From positions 1 to 64,000 of the forward strand of contig DATNPH010000060.1 of the NCBI GenBank assembly GCA_036703315.1: a stretch of DNA of 64,000 nucleotides. The letters are read 5' to 3'. The first letter of the stretch is position 1. The number at the start of each line of letters is the position of its first letter. This document shows positions 34,168-44,151 of this stretch, piece after piece. Made by a program: the position numbers and the translations under genes. The notes beneath the pieces were generated by a model, which had not been told where the DNA came from, did no database searches, and worked only from the letters and a program-made list of their open reading frames with translations. This stretch comes from DATNPH01 sp036703315 (GTDB taxonomy: Bacteria; Cyanobacteriota; Cyanobacteriia; Cyanobacteriales; Coleofasciculaceae).

Positions 34168-36501
34168 TCAATAACGTTCCCAGGGAGGCTGGAACCCCCG
34201 CCGTTGCAGGAATCCTTCTTGGATTTGCTGGATTTGGCGAGACAAGTCACTCGATGGAGCACCCCTTTGAATTTGTTCCACTTGCAGCGCCTCTAGCGCG
34301 GTAAGTGCCTCTAGCTGCTGGTCTTGAACTGCCTTTAGGCTAGCGAGTGACTGGCGTATTGCCAAGTCATCCGGCTTGAGGGCAAGTGCTTGCGAATACA
34401 ACTCGCTGGCAGACTCAAAGCGTCGTTGTTGAAACCGAATTCCACCTAAGGCAGACAATGCCTCTAGGTTATAGGGCATAGCTGACAAAACAGTCTGGTA
34501 AGCTTTGCTGGCAATGTCTAACTCATCTATACCCTGAGCGAGTTGTCCTTGCAACAAGTAGTTACCCAAGTTGTTTGGATCGCGAGCCACCAATTGAGTT
34601 ACCCGTGCCTTTGCCTGAGCTGGGTCTCGCTTGGCTATAACCTGAAGTAATCGAAGTTGCACTGGTATGTTGTTCGGATCAAGTTGAACCAGCGCATTAT
34701 ACAAAGGTTCCCGTCTGGGTTCAGGAGGCAGTAGACCAGTCAAGGTAAATAGTTCTGATGGTGCATTCGTAGCGGGTTGCGTTTGTAGCCAGTAGTTGAG
34801 AGCCGCCTCGGCTTGTGCCTCAGGTATTAGCTTAGCTTGGTAGGCAATGGTGGCTCGTGCTAGCTGAAACGTCAAATCTTGAGGATTACGCGCTATCAGC
34901 TGGTCATAAAGTGCTACAGCTTCTCTGGGGCGACTTTGGGCAACGCGTATTCCTGCTAACCCCCGCAGAGCAGCATTGAGAACATCCATGTCGGCTCGGT
35001 TACTAGTAATCAACCCTTGGTAACGCTGGGCGCTGGCTTCTAAGTTTCCTTCACGACGCTCAATCTCTGCCGCTAGCAACTGCGGCGCTAAATCCCTAGA
35101 GCCCTCAGGTGTTGTTACATAAGCCGCCAAGGCAGTTCTGGCTCCTACCAAATTATTGCCTTCGATCAACAACTGAGCAATTCTGAAATTCAAGAAGGGT
35201 AGATTGACGCCTGCTGCCACTAGGCTTTGGTAGACGGGTAGGAATTCTGGTCCAGGTGGGTCGATTCTTACTAAGGCTTGCGCCAACTGTCTCTGCTTGA
35301 TCGCGTCTGTGGGTAGCTGTTGCAGTGCCATAGCTAGACGTGCCCTTAACTCAGGTTTAGAAATCATACCCAACTGAGTTGCCAGTACCAGCTGTTTCAC
35401 CAATAGACTCCGGTCATTGGGTTGGCTGGCAGCTAGTTGTTGATACAGTTGTAGGGCTGTTTGGCGTTGTTGTGGTATTGAACTGAAGACATCAGCCACC
35501 TCGCGCACCAGCTTTGGATCAGGCTTGGGAGTCGTCGTTAAGGATTGATTGTAGAGATTAGCAACTTGTTCAGATAGGGTGGGGTCATTGGTCTGAGTAC
35601 GGATTTCATTAAGCGATCGCGCCAAGGGTAAAATAGCCTCTGGTCTACCTTGCAATGCCACTAATATTGCTCTGGCTTCATTAAGCTGTTGATTGGCAAG
35701 GTACGCCTGAGACAGTGCTGCACGAGTCTGGATACCGAGGTCGTCCAGTTTGTTGGATGCTCGAAGCGTCGTCTCTAGGACTTGTACTGCCTGAGCCGGA
35801 TTACCAGTTTCTCGTAGGGCGCGGGCGTAGGCGATCGCGGAATACCCAATAATCGCTTTCCCAGTCGCTTGATAGCGGTTAAATAATTCAAGTCCCTGTT
35901 GAGGGTTGCCACTATTGGTGTAAGTTTCGGCGGCACCCAGCACTATGTCCGGTGTGGGGTTACTTTGCAGCACAATTTGATAATCTGCTAACGCCTCAGC
36001 AAATTGTTGTTGATAACCATACAGCAACGCCCGAAGACCACGAGCTTCAGTGTCATTGGGCGTTAAGTTCAGCAAGGTGGTGAGTGCCTCAATTCCCCGT
36101 ACCTGCCACTCAGAGCGATAAGTCCCCAGTACACCAATGCTCTTTAAGGCTAATTTGTTGTTTGGATCTTGCTCTAGTACATCTTGATAAGCTTGCCACG
36201 CTTGTGGAATCAGCCCCTGCCGCCTGTAGGCAATGGCTAGACCTAATTTGGCTGTTAAGGACTGAGGATAACGACGCAGAGCTTGCTCAAATGCATTAAT
36301 TGCATCCATGACTCGCCCCTGTCTCAGAAGCGTAAAGGCTTCTTGTATAGCTACAGGTATCATCTGAGCTAAGGCAGGAGGAATGCTTTCAAAAACTGAT
36401 GCACTTACCACTATTCCAGCTATCCCTAACCAAACTAGGCACAATCCTCCACTTATCCAGCCGTGGAATTGTTTGCCAGTGCGATCGCTCACTTGACTCA
36501 T
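34168..36501 (-). CDS. TPR-rich periplasmic protein, BcsC-like scaffold half
   Basis: 777 residues. Signal or TM at about 16-36, then more than a dozen tetratricopeptide repeats (AINAFEQALRRYPQSLTAKLGLAIAYRRQG, YQDVLEQDPNNKLA, and similar) to the end. It lacks the C-terminal beta-barrel of E. coli BcsC. The barrel is instead supplied by the next upstream gene, whose stop overlaps this start by 4 bp (ATGA), so the two are translationally coupled. Position in the bcs cluster and the TPR content support a role in guiding cellulose through the periplasm. Confidence 0.85.
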   Translation of the reverse strand: MSQVSDRTGKQFHGWISGGLCLVWLGIAGIVVSASVFESIPPALAQMIPVAIQEAFTLLRQGRVMDAINAFEQALRRYPQSLTAKLGLAIAYRRQGLIPQAWQAYQDVLEQDPNNKLALKSIGVLGTYRSEWQVRGIEALTTLLNLTPNDTEARGLRALLYGYQQQFAEALADYQIVLQSNPTPDIVLGAAETYTNSGNPQQGLELFNRYQATGKAIIGYSAIAYARALRETGNPAQAVQVLETTLRASNKLDDLGIQTRAALSQAYLANQQLNEARAILVALQGRPEAILPLARSLNEIRTQTNDPTLSEQVANLYNQSLTTTPKPDPKLVREVADVFSSIPQQRQTALQLYQQLAASQPNDRSLLVKQLVLATQLGMISKPELRARLAMALQQLPTDAIKQRQLAQALVRIDPPGPEFLPVYQSLVAAGVNLPFLNFRIAQLLIEGNNLVGARTALAAYVTTPEGSRDLAPQLLAAEIERREGNLEASAQRYQGLITSNRADMDVLNAALRGLAGIRVAQSRPREAVALYDQLIARNPQDLTFQLARATIAYQAKLIPEAQAEAALNYWLQTQPATNAPSELFTLTGLLPPEPRREPLYNALVQLDPNNIPVQLRLLQVIAKRDPAQAKARVTQLVARDPNNLGNYLLQGQLAQGIDELDIASKAYQTVLSAMPYNLEALSALGGIRFQQRRFESASELYSQALALKPDDLAIRQSLASLKAVQDQQLEALTALEALQVEQIQRGAPSSDLSRQIQQIQEGFLQRRGFQPPWERY

Positions 36502-39356
36502 TGAGCCAATCTCCCACGAGGAGTCACGTCGAACTCTGTTTTTACGCGAAAGCCGCCATAGGTCTCAGAAAATCCATTTCGTTCCTGAATCGTGAAACCA
36601 ATCCGAAGATTGGGTAAAAATCGAAAATCATAGAATAGCTCTAACACGTCTGGAACCTTATCCCCAGCCTCTCGACGCAGCTGATCATTGGATAAGCTTC
36701 GACCATAAGCTAATCCTAGTCGGTCATTCTGGGTAAACAAATCCAAGAAATTAAGCCCGATACTGTAGGTATCTGCCCCTAGAGCCACTGCACGATTTTC
36801 GTAGCGACCATAGCGACCAAACAGTCCCATGTTCAGTTGAGGAACAAAGACTTCTGCATTGATACCGTAGGACTGTTCACGATCCGATGGCAATAGTCCA
36901 AATTGATCTGTGCCCCTACGAATTCGGAAAATTTCTCGGAACCCATCCCGTAAACCAGCATCTTGATCGGAGGCATAAGTACCACGAATAATTGCATTGC
37001 CATAGCGGATACCGATTTCTCCAGCAAATCCATCTAGGGAGAAGTCACCAATATTCTGAGCCGATGAGAAGACGGCTGCTTTGGCCTCAATATTATCCGT
37101 CAAAGTCCAATTAACCAGAACGCCTGGGCGAGACGAAATTCCAGTCGTACTCAAGGCGGAATTAGTCTGAAAAATTGGGTTAAAGAAGTCTCTTGCCCCA
37201 TCTTTAGCAAAGCTGTTGCGATCAAAGTAGGATGTTAAATCTAACTGACCCACTACAAAGCGAAGGTTAGGCACGTCGGCAAAAGGAGCAGCCGCAAAAT
37301 AAAGCTGATTAATATTCAACCCCTCTCCACGGGAGTCAGCAAAGATGTCTTCCCCAGTAATCAGATCGAGAGTGGCACCAAACTGCAATTGAGGATTAAG
37401 GGGATAAAGCCCAGACAGGCGTGCTCGTGCTGAGGATTGGTCGCCTTGGTTTATGTAAATTCCCTGTAGTTGTAACGAAGGTTCAGTCAAAGCTGTTCTA
37501 CGACTCAGGGAGGGTTGTTGAGTGGATGGCACCTCTCCTAACTTGCTTGTAGGAGTGGCAGGTGGTGGGGTGAAGTTTGGGTTAGGAGGATTAGGGGGTA
37601 GTGGCTGAGTTTGTTGGAAGTTAGGGGGCTGTCCTCCAGCTGGATTGTAGTTATTAAAACCTGCTGGGTTGGGCGGGATGGGAGCAGGCTGGGGCGGCGC
37701 AGTTTGTGGTAAGTATGGGGATTGCCCTACGGTTGGATTGTAATTATTAAAACCTACTGGGTTGGTTGGGAGGGGTGGTGCAATTTGTGGTGAGTATGGG
37801 GACTGCCCTACGGTTGGATTGTAATTATTAAAACCTACTGGGTTGGTTGGGAGGGGAGCAGGCAGGGGTGGCGCAGTTTGTGGCGAGTAGGGAAACTGCC
37901 CCGCAGCTGGATTATAGCTATTGGCACCCATGGGCAGCGCTGTTGCTGGTACTGGCATCAAGAGCACAGTTTGGGGTAAGTAACTAGGCTGCCCCCCAGC
38001 TGGATTGTAGCTATTGCCACCCGTGGGCAGCGCCGTTGCTGGCACTGGCATTAAGAGCACAGTTTGGGGTAAGTAACCAGACTGCCCCGCAGCTGGATTA
38101 TAGCTATTGCCACCCGTGGGTAGCCCCGTTGCTGGCACTGGCATTAAGAGCACAGTTTGGGGTAAGTAACCAGGCTGCCCCGCAGCTGGATTATAGGTAT
38201 TGCCACCCGTGGGCAGCGCCGTTGCTGGTACTGGCATTAAGAGCACAGTTTGGGGTAAGTAACCAGGCTGCCCCCCAGTTGGATTGTAGTTATTAAAACC
38301 TGCTTGGTTAGGCGGGAGGGGAGCAGGCAGGGGCAGCGCAGTTTGTGGTGAATAGGGAAACTGCTCTACGGTTGAATTGTAGCTACTGGTACCCATCGGC
38401 AGCGCCATTGCTGGCACGGGTACCAAGAGTATAGTTTGTGGGAAGTAAGGAGACTGTCCCCCGGTTGGGTTGTAGGTATTGGCACCCATCGGCAGCACCG
38501 TTGCTGGCACTGATGGAGTTTGTGGAAAGGAAGGAAGCTGCCCCAACGTTGGATTAGAGGGATTAGAATCCACAGAACTCGGAGTTGGTTGCACTAACGG
38601 AGAAAGTGGGGTTTGTAAGAAGTAAGGGAGTTGCGCCAATGCTGAATTAGAGCTATCGGAAGGCACCATCGGCATTGGAGAGGGGACTGCCTGGCTACAG
38701 ATCGTTTCGCTAGTACAGCCAATCTGACTCACTGCTGACATTCGCTGTGAACCCAGATTAGAATTATCCGCACTTTTTGGAGTAACTGATGATTCCTTGC
38801 TGACTGAAGTGGAACTGGGCTGGACAACTGGTGGCGCGGCCAGTTGGGGCGATGAGGTTGCCGGAACCTCTCCTGACAAAGGCTCAACTACTGTATCCCC
38901 TTGGACTAAAGCCAACAATTCCCTACCCTTCGGATTCTCCTCTAGAGTACGAGATAGTTCCGTGATGCTCGACGAATCCGCTAACTCCTCCGAAGTCGCT
39001 GCGCTACCGCTAACATTCTTTTGAGCCAGGGATTCCTTGAAATGATTAGGTTGAGATGCCTGACTCTGCTCTAAACGCGTTGCCTGTTGTTCAGGAAGAT
39101 TGGCTTGAGCGGGTTGAATGGTGCTTCCTCCCAACTCAAAAAAAATGGCGACTGACCCAACACCAAGTAAATTAATCGATATCAGCGAACTCAATGCAGA
39201 GAATCGAGGGCAATTAGGGAGGATTGATGTTATTGCCAGGGTTGTTTGGCTGATAAATCTTTGCCCTACACCCTGTGGCCACTTCAGCGAAGAGAGTGGT
39301 ATTCGGCGACTCATATTACTTGTGTTTAATTCCTGCTGAACTACCCTCCTTTGCAA
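36498..39356 (-). CDS. Outer-membrane beta-barrel with long Pro/Gln/Asn tandem repeat domain, BcsC barrel-like half
   Basis: 952 residues; an internal ATG at 39314 (MSRRIPLSSLKW) could be the start. A hydrophobic export segment is at about 55-78. Residues about 255-600 contain ten or so units of 27-31 aa starting YNPxxGQxxYxPQT and ending PATALPTGGNS or PTNPVGFNN. From about 640 the sequence alternates beta-strand-like motifs (LQLQGIYINQGDQSSARARLSG, YSIGLNFLDLFTQNDRLGLAYG, LRIGFTIQERNGFSETYGGF), an outer-membrane barrel. It probably forms the export pore for the glucan with the TPR partner. Confidence 0.82.
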   Translation of the reverse strand: MQRRVVQQELNTSNMSRRIPLSSLKWPQGVGQRFISQTTLAITSILPNCPRFSALSSLISINLLGVGSVAIFFELGGSTIQPAQANLPEQQATRLEQSQASQPNHFKESLAQKNVSGSAATSEELADSSSITELSRTLEENPKGRELLALVQGDTVVEPLSGEVPATSSPQLAAPPVVQPSSTSVSKESSVTPKSADNSNLGSQRMSAVSQIGCTSETICSQAVPSPMPMVPSDSSNSALAQLPYFLQTPLSPLVQPTPSSVDSNPSNPTLGQLPSFPQTPSVPATVLPMGANTYNPTGGQSPYFPQTILLVPVPAMALPMGTSSYNSTVEQFPYSPQTALPLPAPLPPNQAGFNNYNPTGGQPGYLPQTVLLMPVPATALPTGGNTYNPAAGQPGYLPQTVLLMPVPATGLPTGGNSYNPAAGQSGYLPQTVLLMPVPATALPTGGNSYNPAGGQPSYLPQTVLLMPVPATALPMGANSYNPAAGQFPYSPQTAPPLPAPLPTNPVGFNNYNPTVGQSPYSPQIAPPLPTNPVGFNNYNPTVGQSPYLPQTAPPQPAPIPPNPAGFNNYNPAGGQPPNFQQTQPLPPNPPNPNFTPPPATPTSKLGEVPSTQQPSLSRRTALTEPSLQLQGIYINQGDQSSARARLSGLYPLNPQLQFGATLDLITGEDIFADSRGEGLNINQLYFAAAPFADVPNLRFVVGQLDLTSYFDRNSFAKDGARDFFNPIFQTNSALSTTGISSRPGVLVNWTLTDNIEAKAAVFSSAQNIGDFSLDGFAGEIGIRYGNAIIRGTYASDQDAGLRDGFREIFRIRRGTDQFGLLPSDREQSYGINAEVFVPQLNMGLFGRYGRYENRAVALGADTYSIGLNFLDLFTQNDRLGLAYGRSLSNDQLRREAGDKVPDVLELFYDFRFLPNLRIGFTIQERNGFSETYGGFRVKTEFDVTPRGRLAQ
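37600..38530 (-). repeat. Intragenic tandem repeat array (~93-bp units)
   Basis: Repeated blocks such as GGTAAGTAACCAGGCTGCCC and TGGATTATAGCTATT recur every 81-93 bp across about 900 bp and encode YNPxxGQ..PQTVLLMPVPATALPTGGNS units. The central four copies are nearly identical at DNA level. Confidence 0.85.
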
Positions 39357-39465
39357 GCCTAGGTATAGGGGTTCATCAGTTTACACTTATTTAACAACAG
39401 CTGATACTAAGTTGCAATCATGTTAGGTTGGAAAGCTTATTGAGTAAAGATATGGGTAGAAGGTA

Positions 39466-39587
39466 ATTTCATCTCCTTCCTACCCCATCTCCCCACATTA
39501 GGTAGCTAGCCACAAGCAAAATGGTGATTTCATCTCCGTCCTCCCCCATCTCCCCGCATTATGTAGCTAGCCACAAGCAAAATAGTG
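39466..39587. repeat. 61-bp tandem duplication upstream of the outer-membrane gene
   Basis: Two adjacent 61-bp units (39466-39526, 39527-39587) with a few differences share ATTTCATCTCC, CCATCTCCCC, GCATTA and GTAGCTAGCCACAAGCAAAAT. No ORF. Confidence 0.75.
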
Positions 39588-39614
39588 TAGTGGCAAACAT
39601 AAAGGTATGCAGTA

Positions 39615-40358
39615 CTAAAGCATGTGTTGAGTAGATACTGCCTCCTCAGACTCTACGGCTAGTGGCGTTGCAGCAAGAGCCATTTGTAAAGACGCCATCT
39701 GAGCCATAATTTGTTGGAGTTGAGTGTGGAGTTGTTCCACATCTTTAGGTGTAACTGATTGAGCCTGATTAGATAGCTCGATCGCATTCTTCGTCCGAGC
39801 GAAGCCTAGGAACGTTTGACTACTGACAAATCGCTGCGCTGCTGCTTGCACGGAGACTGGGCGTGCTTCCACAGGTAGAGCTTCAACGGGTTGAGTTGTA
39901 ATCACGAGGGGTTCAACTTGATTAGAAGTAGCAAGGCTTGCTGCGGGTGCCTTTTCTGCTAGCTGTGGTGTCACTTCCTCATCCAAAAACACCCTCAGTC
40001 CAGAAGCTTCTAGCCGGGATTCCGACAATTTGAGTTCCTCTAACAATTCTTCTTTTTCCTTAAGGTTTTGCTCCAGAGTCGATAGTTTTGCCTCCACTTG
40101 AGATGATTGGCGGGAAGAGACCTGCCAGCCTAGAACAGCGACATTAGCGATGCCTACTCCTAAACTGATTAGACCTGCCAAACCCAGGTAAGGAGCCGCA
40201 ATATCTTTGAGTTGACCTTGATACACTTGCTCTTGTTGCACTTGGATCATTACAGGTTTTGAGCCGAAGATAGCTAGTGGTAAAGTCAGTGCGCCAAAAA
40301 CTGCTGCCGAAAGCACTACTGGTGTGAGCACAAATTTCTTGAGTGGAGACCTAGACAT
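39615..40358 (-). CDS. Membrane protein with coiled coil, unknown function
   Basis: 247 residues. Two hydrophobic helices (about 10-32 and 55-77) bracket a short outside loop, then a coiled coil at about 85-118 (SSQVEAKLSTLEQNLKEKEE), a variable Pro/Ala/Val-rich part, and a C-terminal helical stretch (DVEQLHTQLQQIMAQMASLQ). It is first in line before the outer-membrane gene of the bcs group on the same strand. I do not recognise the family; an accessory role in the exopolysaccharide machine is inferred only from position. Confidence 0.7.
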   Translation of the reverse strand: MSRSPLKKFVLTPVVLSAAVFGALTLPLAIFGSKPVMIQVQQEQVYQGQLKDIAAPYLGLAGLISLGVGIANVAVLGWQVSSRQSSQVEAKLSTLEQNLKEKEELLEELKLSESRLEASGLRVFLDEEVTPQLAEKAPAASLATSNQVEPLVITTQPVEALPVEARPVSVQAAAQRFVSSQTFLGFARTKNAIELSNQAQSVTPKDVEQLHTQLQQIMAQMASLQMALAATPLAVESEEAVSTQHML

Positions 40359-41379
40359 AGAGATAGTTTCCCACTGACGAGTTTCAAGTATTAGTTGTGA
40401 TGCTTCAAGCTAGGGGTTAGGAGAATTCAACTGTTTAAGCTAACTACCGCACCTCGCTGAAAAGTTCGTAGAAGAGATGGCAGTCGCATGAACTTCCTAC
40501 TGGCTTCAACTTTTAAAGTTAGTGGCTATAGCAGCACTTTTGCGTAAAGCGTTGATAAATTATCAGGAATTTTTGCAAAGTTTTGATAAAGAAATACTTG
40601 CTCGCTTGATCTATGCCCATTGATGTATTAACATCTGTCTTTAAATCTATCTTTAGATAGTCGTAATCTAGAAAAAGCTTAGTCTAATTACAAAGACTCT
40701 ACATCAATACGGTAACAGCTAAACACAACACTTAGAGCTGTTGTGTTCCAATTAGGATTAGCATGCCGAGCCTTGCTAGCCCTAGCAGAAAAGGCTGCAT
40801 AAGGTATCAGCTCAGGACTTACGCAAATTTACTGTTGAACCACCATGTGAGGGGCGAGGCATGTCTCGTCCCTACACTATGGAGCATCTTTGCGTAAGTC
40901 CTAAAGATAATCGTCATTCAAAATACATCTGTGCTTCTGTGCGTTCCACCCCGTTCTGGCGATCAGCATGATGCAACTAAAATGCTGAATAGCTTATTAA
41001 TGGATTTGAAGTACACAATGCTTGTAGAGGCACACGGCTGTGTGCCCTTAGCCGTATTGCACTGAATTGAAAACTGCTGGAAATTGCCCAATCTACATTG
41101 TTTTGTCAGTACTCGGAGGTCAGTCGCCACTAACCACAGCCTCTGACAAAAAGGACTTGAGTAGATGCGCAGGAGAAATGCCAGGGCACTTGTTGGGTGC
41201 CCTTGTCAGGCAATAAATAAAGTAGGAGGAATAGCATTTTGGATGGATTGCACGACAGTACAGTTTCGATCATCTCTGACTTCAAACGAGGTCTCATTAC
41301 GAGATCGCCAAACTTCTCCAATCCAAAATCTGCACGATCACCAAATCGAACATCCAAAATCACTCTTCCCAATCCCTAG
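40359..41379. other. 1-kb intergenic region with repeats
   Basis: No credible gene. Contains an 89-bp palindromic element (40814-40902) and a small hairpin GGCACAC/GTGTGCC (41029-41046). The promoter of the downstream minus-strand genes probably lies at 40360-40700. Confidence 0.45.
40814..40902. repeat. 89-bp MITE-like palindrome
   Basis: Terminal arms AGGACTTACGCAAA (40814-40827) and TTTGCGTAAGTCCT (40889-40902) are perfect 14-bp inverted repeats. An inner palindrome GGGGCGAGGCATGTCTCGTCCC sits between. One lone arm, AGGACTTACGCA, occurs at 61550-61561. Confidence 0.75.
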
Positions 41380-42771
41380 TTATCGACCGATGCCCAGGAA
41401 GCGGAAACCCGCCGTTTCTAGCACTTCGCGATCAAGAAAATTGCGCCCATCAATCATCACAGGATTGTTCATCAGCTTCGCCATCTTGTCATAGTCCAGC
41501 CTGCGGAATTGCTCCCAATCTGTGACGACGACTAAAGCATCACAGCCATCTGCCAACCGTTCTGGGTCAGTCTCTACAATCACTCCCGATAATCCATGAC
41601 GCATTCCGGTTTGGGAAATAATCGGGTCATAGGCTTTGACTTTTGCTCCCAGCCGATTCAACTGCTCAATGAGATTCAGTGCTGGGGCATCCCGTAGGTC
41701 ATCAGTGTCAGGCTTGAACGTTAAGCCCAAAAGCCCAACCGTTTTTCCTTTGAGGATTTTCAGTTCCTGCTGGAGTTTTTCCACAGCAATCAAACGCTGA
41801 CGCTGGTTGACACTTACCGTGGATTTGAGCAATTGGGCTTCGTAACCGTAATCATCAGCGGTATGAATTAAGGCTAAGACATCTTTGGGGAAGCAGGAAC
41901 CGCCCCAGCCAATTCCCGCTTGCAAAAACTTGTTACCAATACGGGAGTCTAAACCAATACCTTTAGCGACTTGGGTAACATCAGCACCGACGCGATCGCA
42001 AATGTTAGCGACTTCATTGATAAAGCTAATTTTCGTAGCCAAAAACGCATTTGCCGCGTACTTAATCATCTCTGCCGAGTTGACATCCGTAACTACCACG
42101 GGTACAGAAGGTAGTGATTTATCCTCTGCCACCTGGCGCTCTACGATTGGATCATAGAGTTCCTGCATCATGGTGATCGCACGTTTACTTGTGCTTCCCA
42201 GCACAATGCGATCAGGATTAAATGTGTCGTAAACCGCTGAGCCTTCACGCAGAAACTCAGGATTACTAACTACATCAAAATCAGCCGCAATGGCTTCTAA
42301 TGGCTTATCCTCAGGCACGCCACCCGCCGGCACCAGAGTTTTTTGGCGTTCAACAACGCCATCAAGCACAATCATGCGTACCCAGTCACCCGAACCAATC
42401 GGTACTGTTGACTTATTCACAATCACCTTATAGCCACCGTTTAGATTGGCACCAATACCACGGGCAACCGCTTCGACGTACCGTGTATCGCTTTCACCCG
42501 TTGGTAAGGCAGGTGTTCCTACCGCAATAAATAAAATTTCGCCGTGAGCTACTCCAGCCGCTAAGTCTGTGGTAAACTCCAGATTTCCTGTCTGAGACGC
42601 CGCTTGCATGATTTCTGACAGTCCTGGCTCATAGATGGGCGATTGCCCAGCTTTCATGAGTTTGACTTTTTCTTCGTTGTTATCTACACAAATGACGTGA
42701 TGACCGATATGAGCTAGGCAAGCACCAGTTACTAAGCCTACATATCCAGTACCAATGACACAAACGCGCAT
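41380..42771 (-). CDS. UDP-glucose 6-dehydrogenase
   Basis: 463 residues. MRVCVIGTGYVGLVTGACLA is the NAD-binding N-terminus, FINEVANICDRVGADV and GWGGSCFPKDVLAL (catalytic Cys) the central signatures, and LTFKPDTDDLRDAPAL the C-terminal UDP-binding motif. It oxidises UDP-glucose to UDP-glucuronate, supplying acidic or xylose-type sugars for exopolysaccharides. The UDP-glucuronate decarboxylase gene lies 119 bp upstream on the same strand, so the two form a pathway pair. Confidence 0.95.
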   Translation of the reverse strand: MRVCVIGTGYVGLVTGACLAHIGHHVICVDNNEEKVKLMKAGQSPIYEPGLSEIMQAASQTGNLEFTTDLAAGVAHGEILFIAVGTPALPTGESDTRYVEAVARGIGANLNGGYKVIVNKSTVPIGSGDWVRMIVLDGVVERQKTLVPAGGVPEDKPLEAIAADFDVVSNPEFLREGSAVYDTFNPDRIVLGSTSKRAITMMQELYDPIVERQVAEDKSLPSVPVVVTDVNSAEMIKYAANAFLATKISFINEVANICDRVGADVTQVAKGIGLDSRIGNKFLQAGIGWGGSCFPKDVLALIHTADDYGYEAQLLKSTVSVNQRQRLIAVEKLQQELKILKGKTVGLLGLTFKPDTDDLRDAPALNLIEQLNRLGAKVKAYDPIISQTGMRHGLSGVIVETDPERLADGCDALVVVTDWEQFRRLDYDKMAKLMNNPVMIDGRNFLDREVLETAGFRFLGIGR

Positions 42772-42890
42772 GGGGCTAGTCCTCGCTAATACAAGATAGG
42801 AGTCAGGGAAGCCTCATTGTCCAAATATTATGGCTTAGGCACCCTGTTGGAATATTTTGAATTTCAGCACCCTGAGTTAAGCCAGATTAA

Positions 42891-43847
42891 TTAAATCGAA
42901 GCTAGGTGTTGTTTCTCAACTGAGGCGACGCGATTCCGAAAATCTTCTACCGTGAGTTTCAACCCCTCTTGTAAGGGTACAGTAGGTTGCCAACCCAGCA
43001 AAGACTGTGCTTTGGTGATGTCCGGTCGGCGGCGTTGCGGATCATCCTGAGGTAGTGGTTTAAAGATAATTTCCGCATCAGGATTCACCAACTTCTGAAC
43101 AGCTTGAGCCAGTTCCAAAATTGTGTATTCTTCGGGATTTCCTAAATTAACGGGTCCAGTATAGTCCCCATTCATTAACCGCATTAGTCCTTCTACTAAG
43201 TCAGAAACATAGCAGAAGCTGCGGGTTTGGGAACCACTGCCATACACCGTTAATGGAATACCTTTGAGACTTTGTACTATAAAGTTACTGACTACTCGAC
43301 CGTCATTTTCGAGCATGCGAGTGCCGTAAGTGTTAAAAATTCTCACAACACGAATTTCTACATCGTTTTGCCGATGGTAGTCAAACGCTAACGTTTCCGC
43401 AACTCGCTTGCCTTCGTCATAACAGCTACGAGGACCAATTGGATTAACATTGCCTCTGTACTCTTCTGACTGAGGATGTACCTCTGGATCACCGTAAACT
43501 TCTGAGGTGGAGGCTAAAAAGAATCTTGCTTTTACCCGTTTGGCTAACCCCAGCATGTTCAGGGTGCCCATGACATTGGTTTTGATTGTCTTAACTGGAT
43601 TGTATTGGTAATGAACGGGTGAAGCCGGACAAGCAAGATGGTAAATTTGGTCAACTTCTAACCGAATTGGTTCAGTGATGTCGTGGCGGATCAGTTCAAA
43701 GTTCGGATGATTTAGCCATTGAAGGATGTTGCGCTTGTGGCCAGTATAGAAATTATCTAAACAAATAACTTCGTGCCCTTGTGCCATTAACCGATCAATC
43801 AGATGGGAGCCAATGAAACCAGCACCACCCGTAACCAAGATTCTCAT
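42891..43847 (-). CDS. UDP-glucuronate decarboxylase / UDP-xylose synthase (extended SDR)
   Basis: 318 residues. GGAGFIGSHL (GxxGxxG), STSEVYGDP, SCYDEGKRVAE (YxxxK) and RIFNTYGTRM are extended-SDR motifs; the YHLACPASPVHYQYNPVKTIKTN and PRSCYDEGKR stretches are characteristic of UDP-glucuronate decarboxylases. It converts UDP-GlcA to UDP-xylose using bound NAD. Together with the adjacent dehydrogenase it makes nucleotide sugars for extracellular polymers. Confidence 0.93.
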   Translation of the reverse strand: MRILVTGGAGFIGSHLIDRLMAQGHEVICLDNFYTGHKRNILQWLNHPNFELIRHDITEPIRLEVDQIYHLACPASPVHYQYNPVKTIKTNVMGTLNMLGLAKRVKARFFLASTSEVYGDPEVHPQSEEYRGNVNPIGPRSCYDEGKRVAETLAFDYHRQNDVEIRVVRIFNTYGTRMLENDGRVVSNFIVQSLKGIPLTVYGSGSQTRSFCYVSDLVEGLMRLMNGDYTGPVNLGNPEEYTILELAQAVQKLVNPDAEIIFKPLPQDDPQRRRPDITKAQSLLGWQPTVPLQEGLKLTVEDFRNRVASVEKQHLASI

Positions 43848-44151
43848 AAGTTTTAAACAAGTACACCAATGTAGCAGCGCTTTTTTTTTAAGCGCCCTGA
43901 GCTATAAGATGCCACAATTTTAGGGACTAGAACCAAGATAAATTTAAAGACTGTGTAAAGATAAACTCAATGAATATTAATCTATTTCAACATTTTAATA
44001 ACTATAGCTATCCTCTGCTAGTTGGACTGACCACAGAGCCTTTTCCAATCAGTTAGTAAAATGGCATCCATGAAAGAAGGTTGAAGTCAACAAATACTCT
44101 CAATTGAGAATTCAACTTGGTGCTGAGACCTTGAGTGTTTAAAACTTGCAA

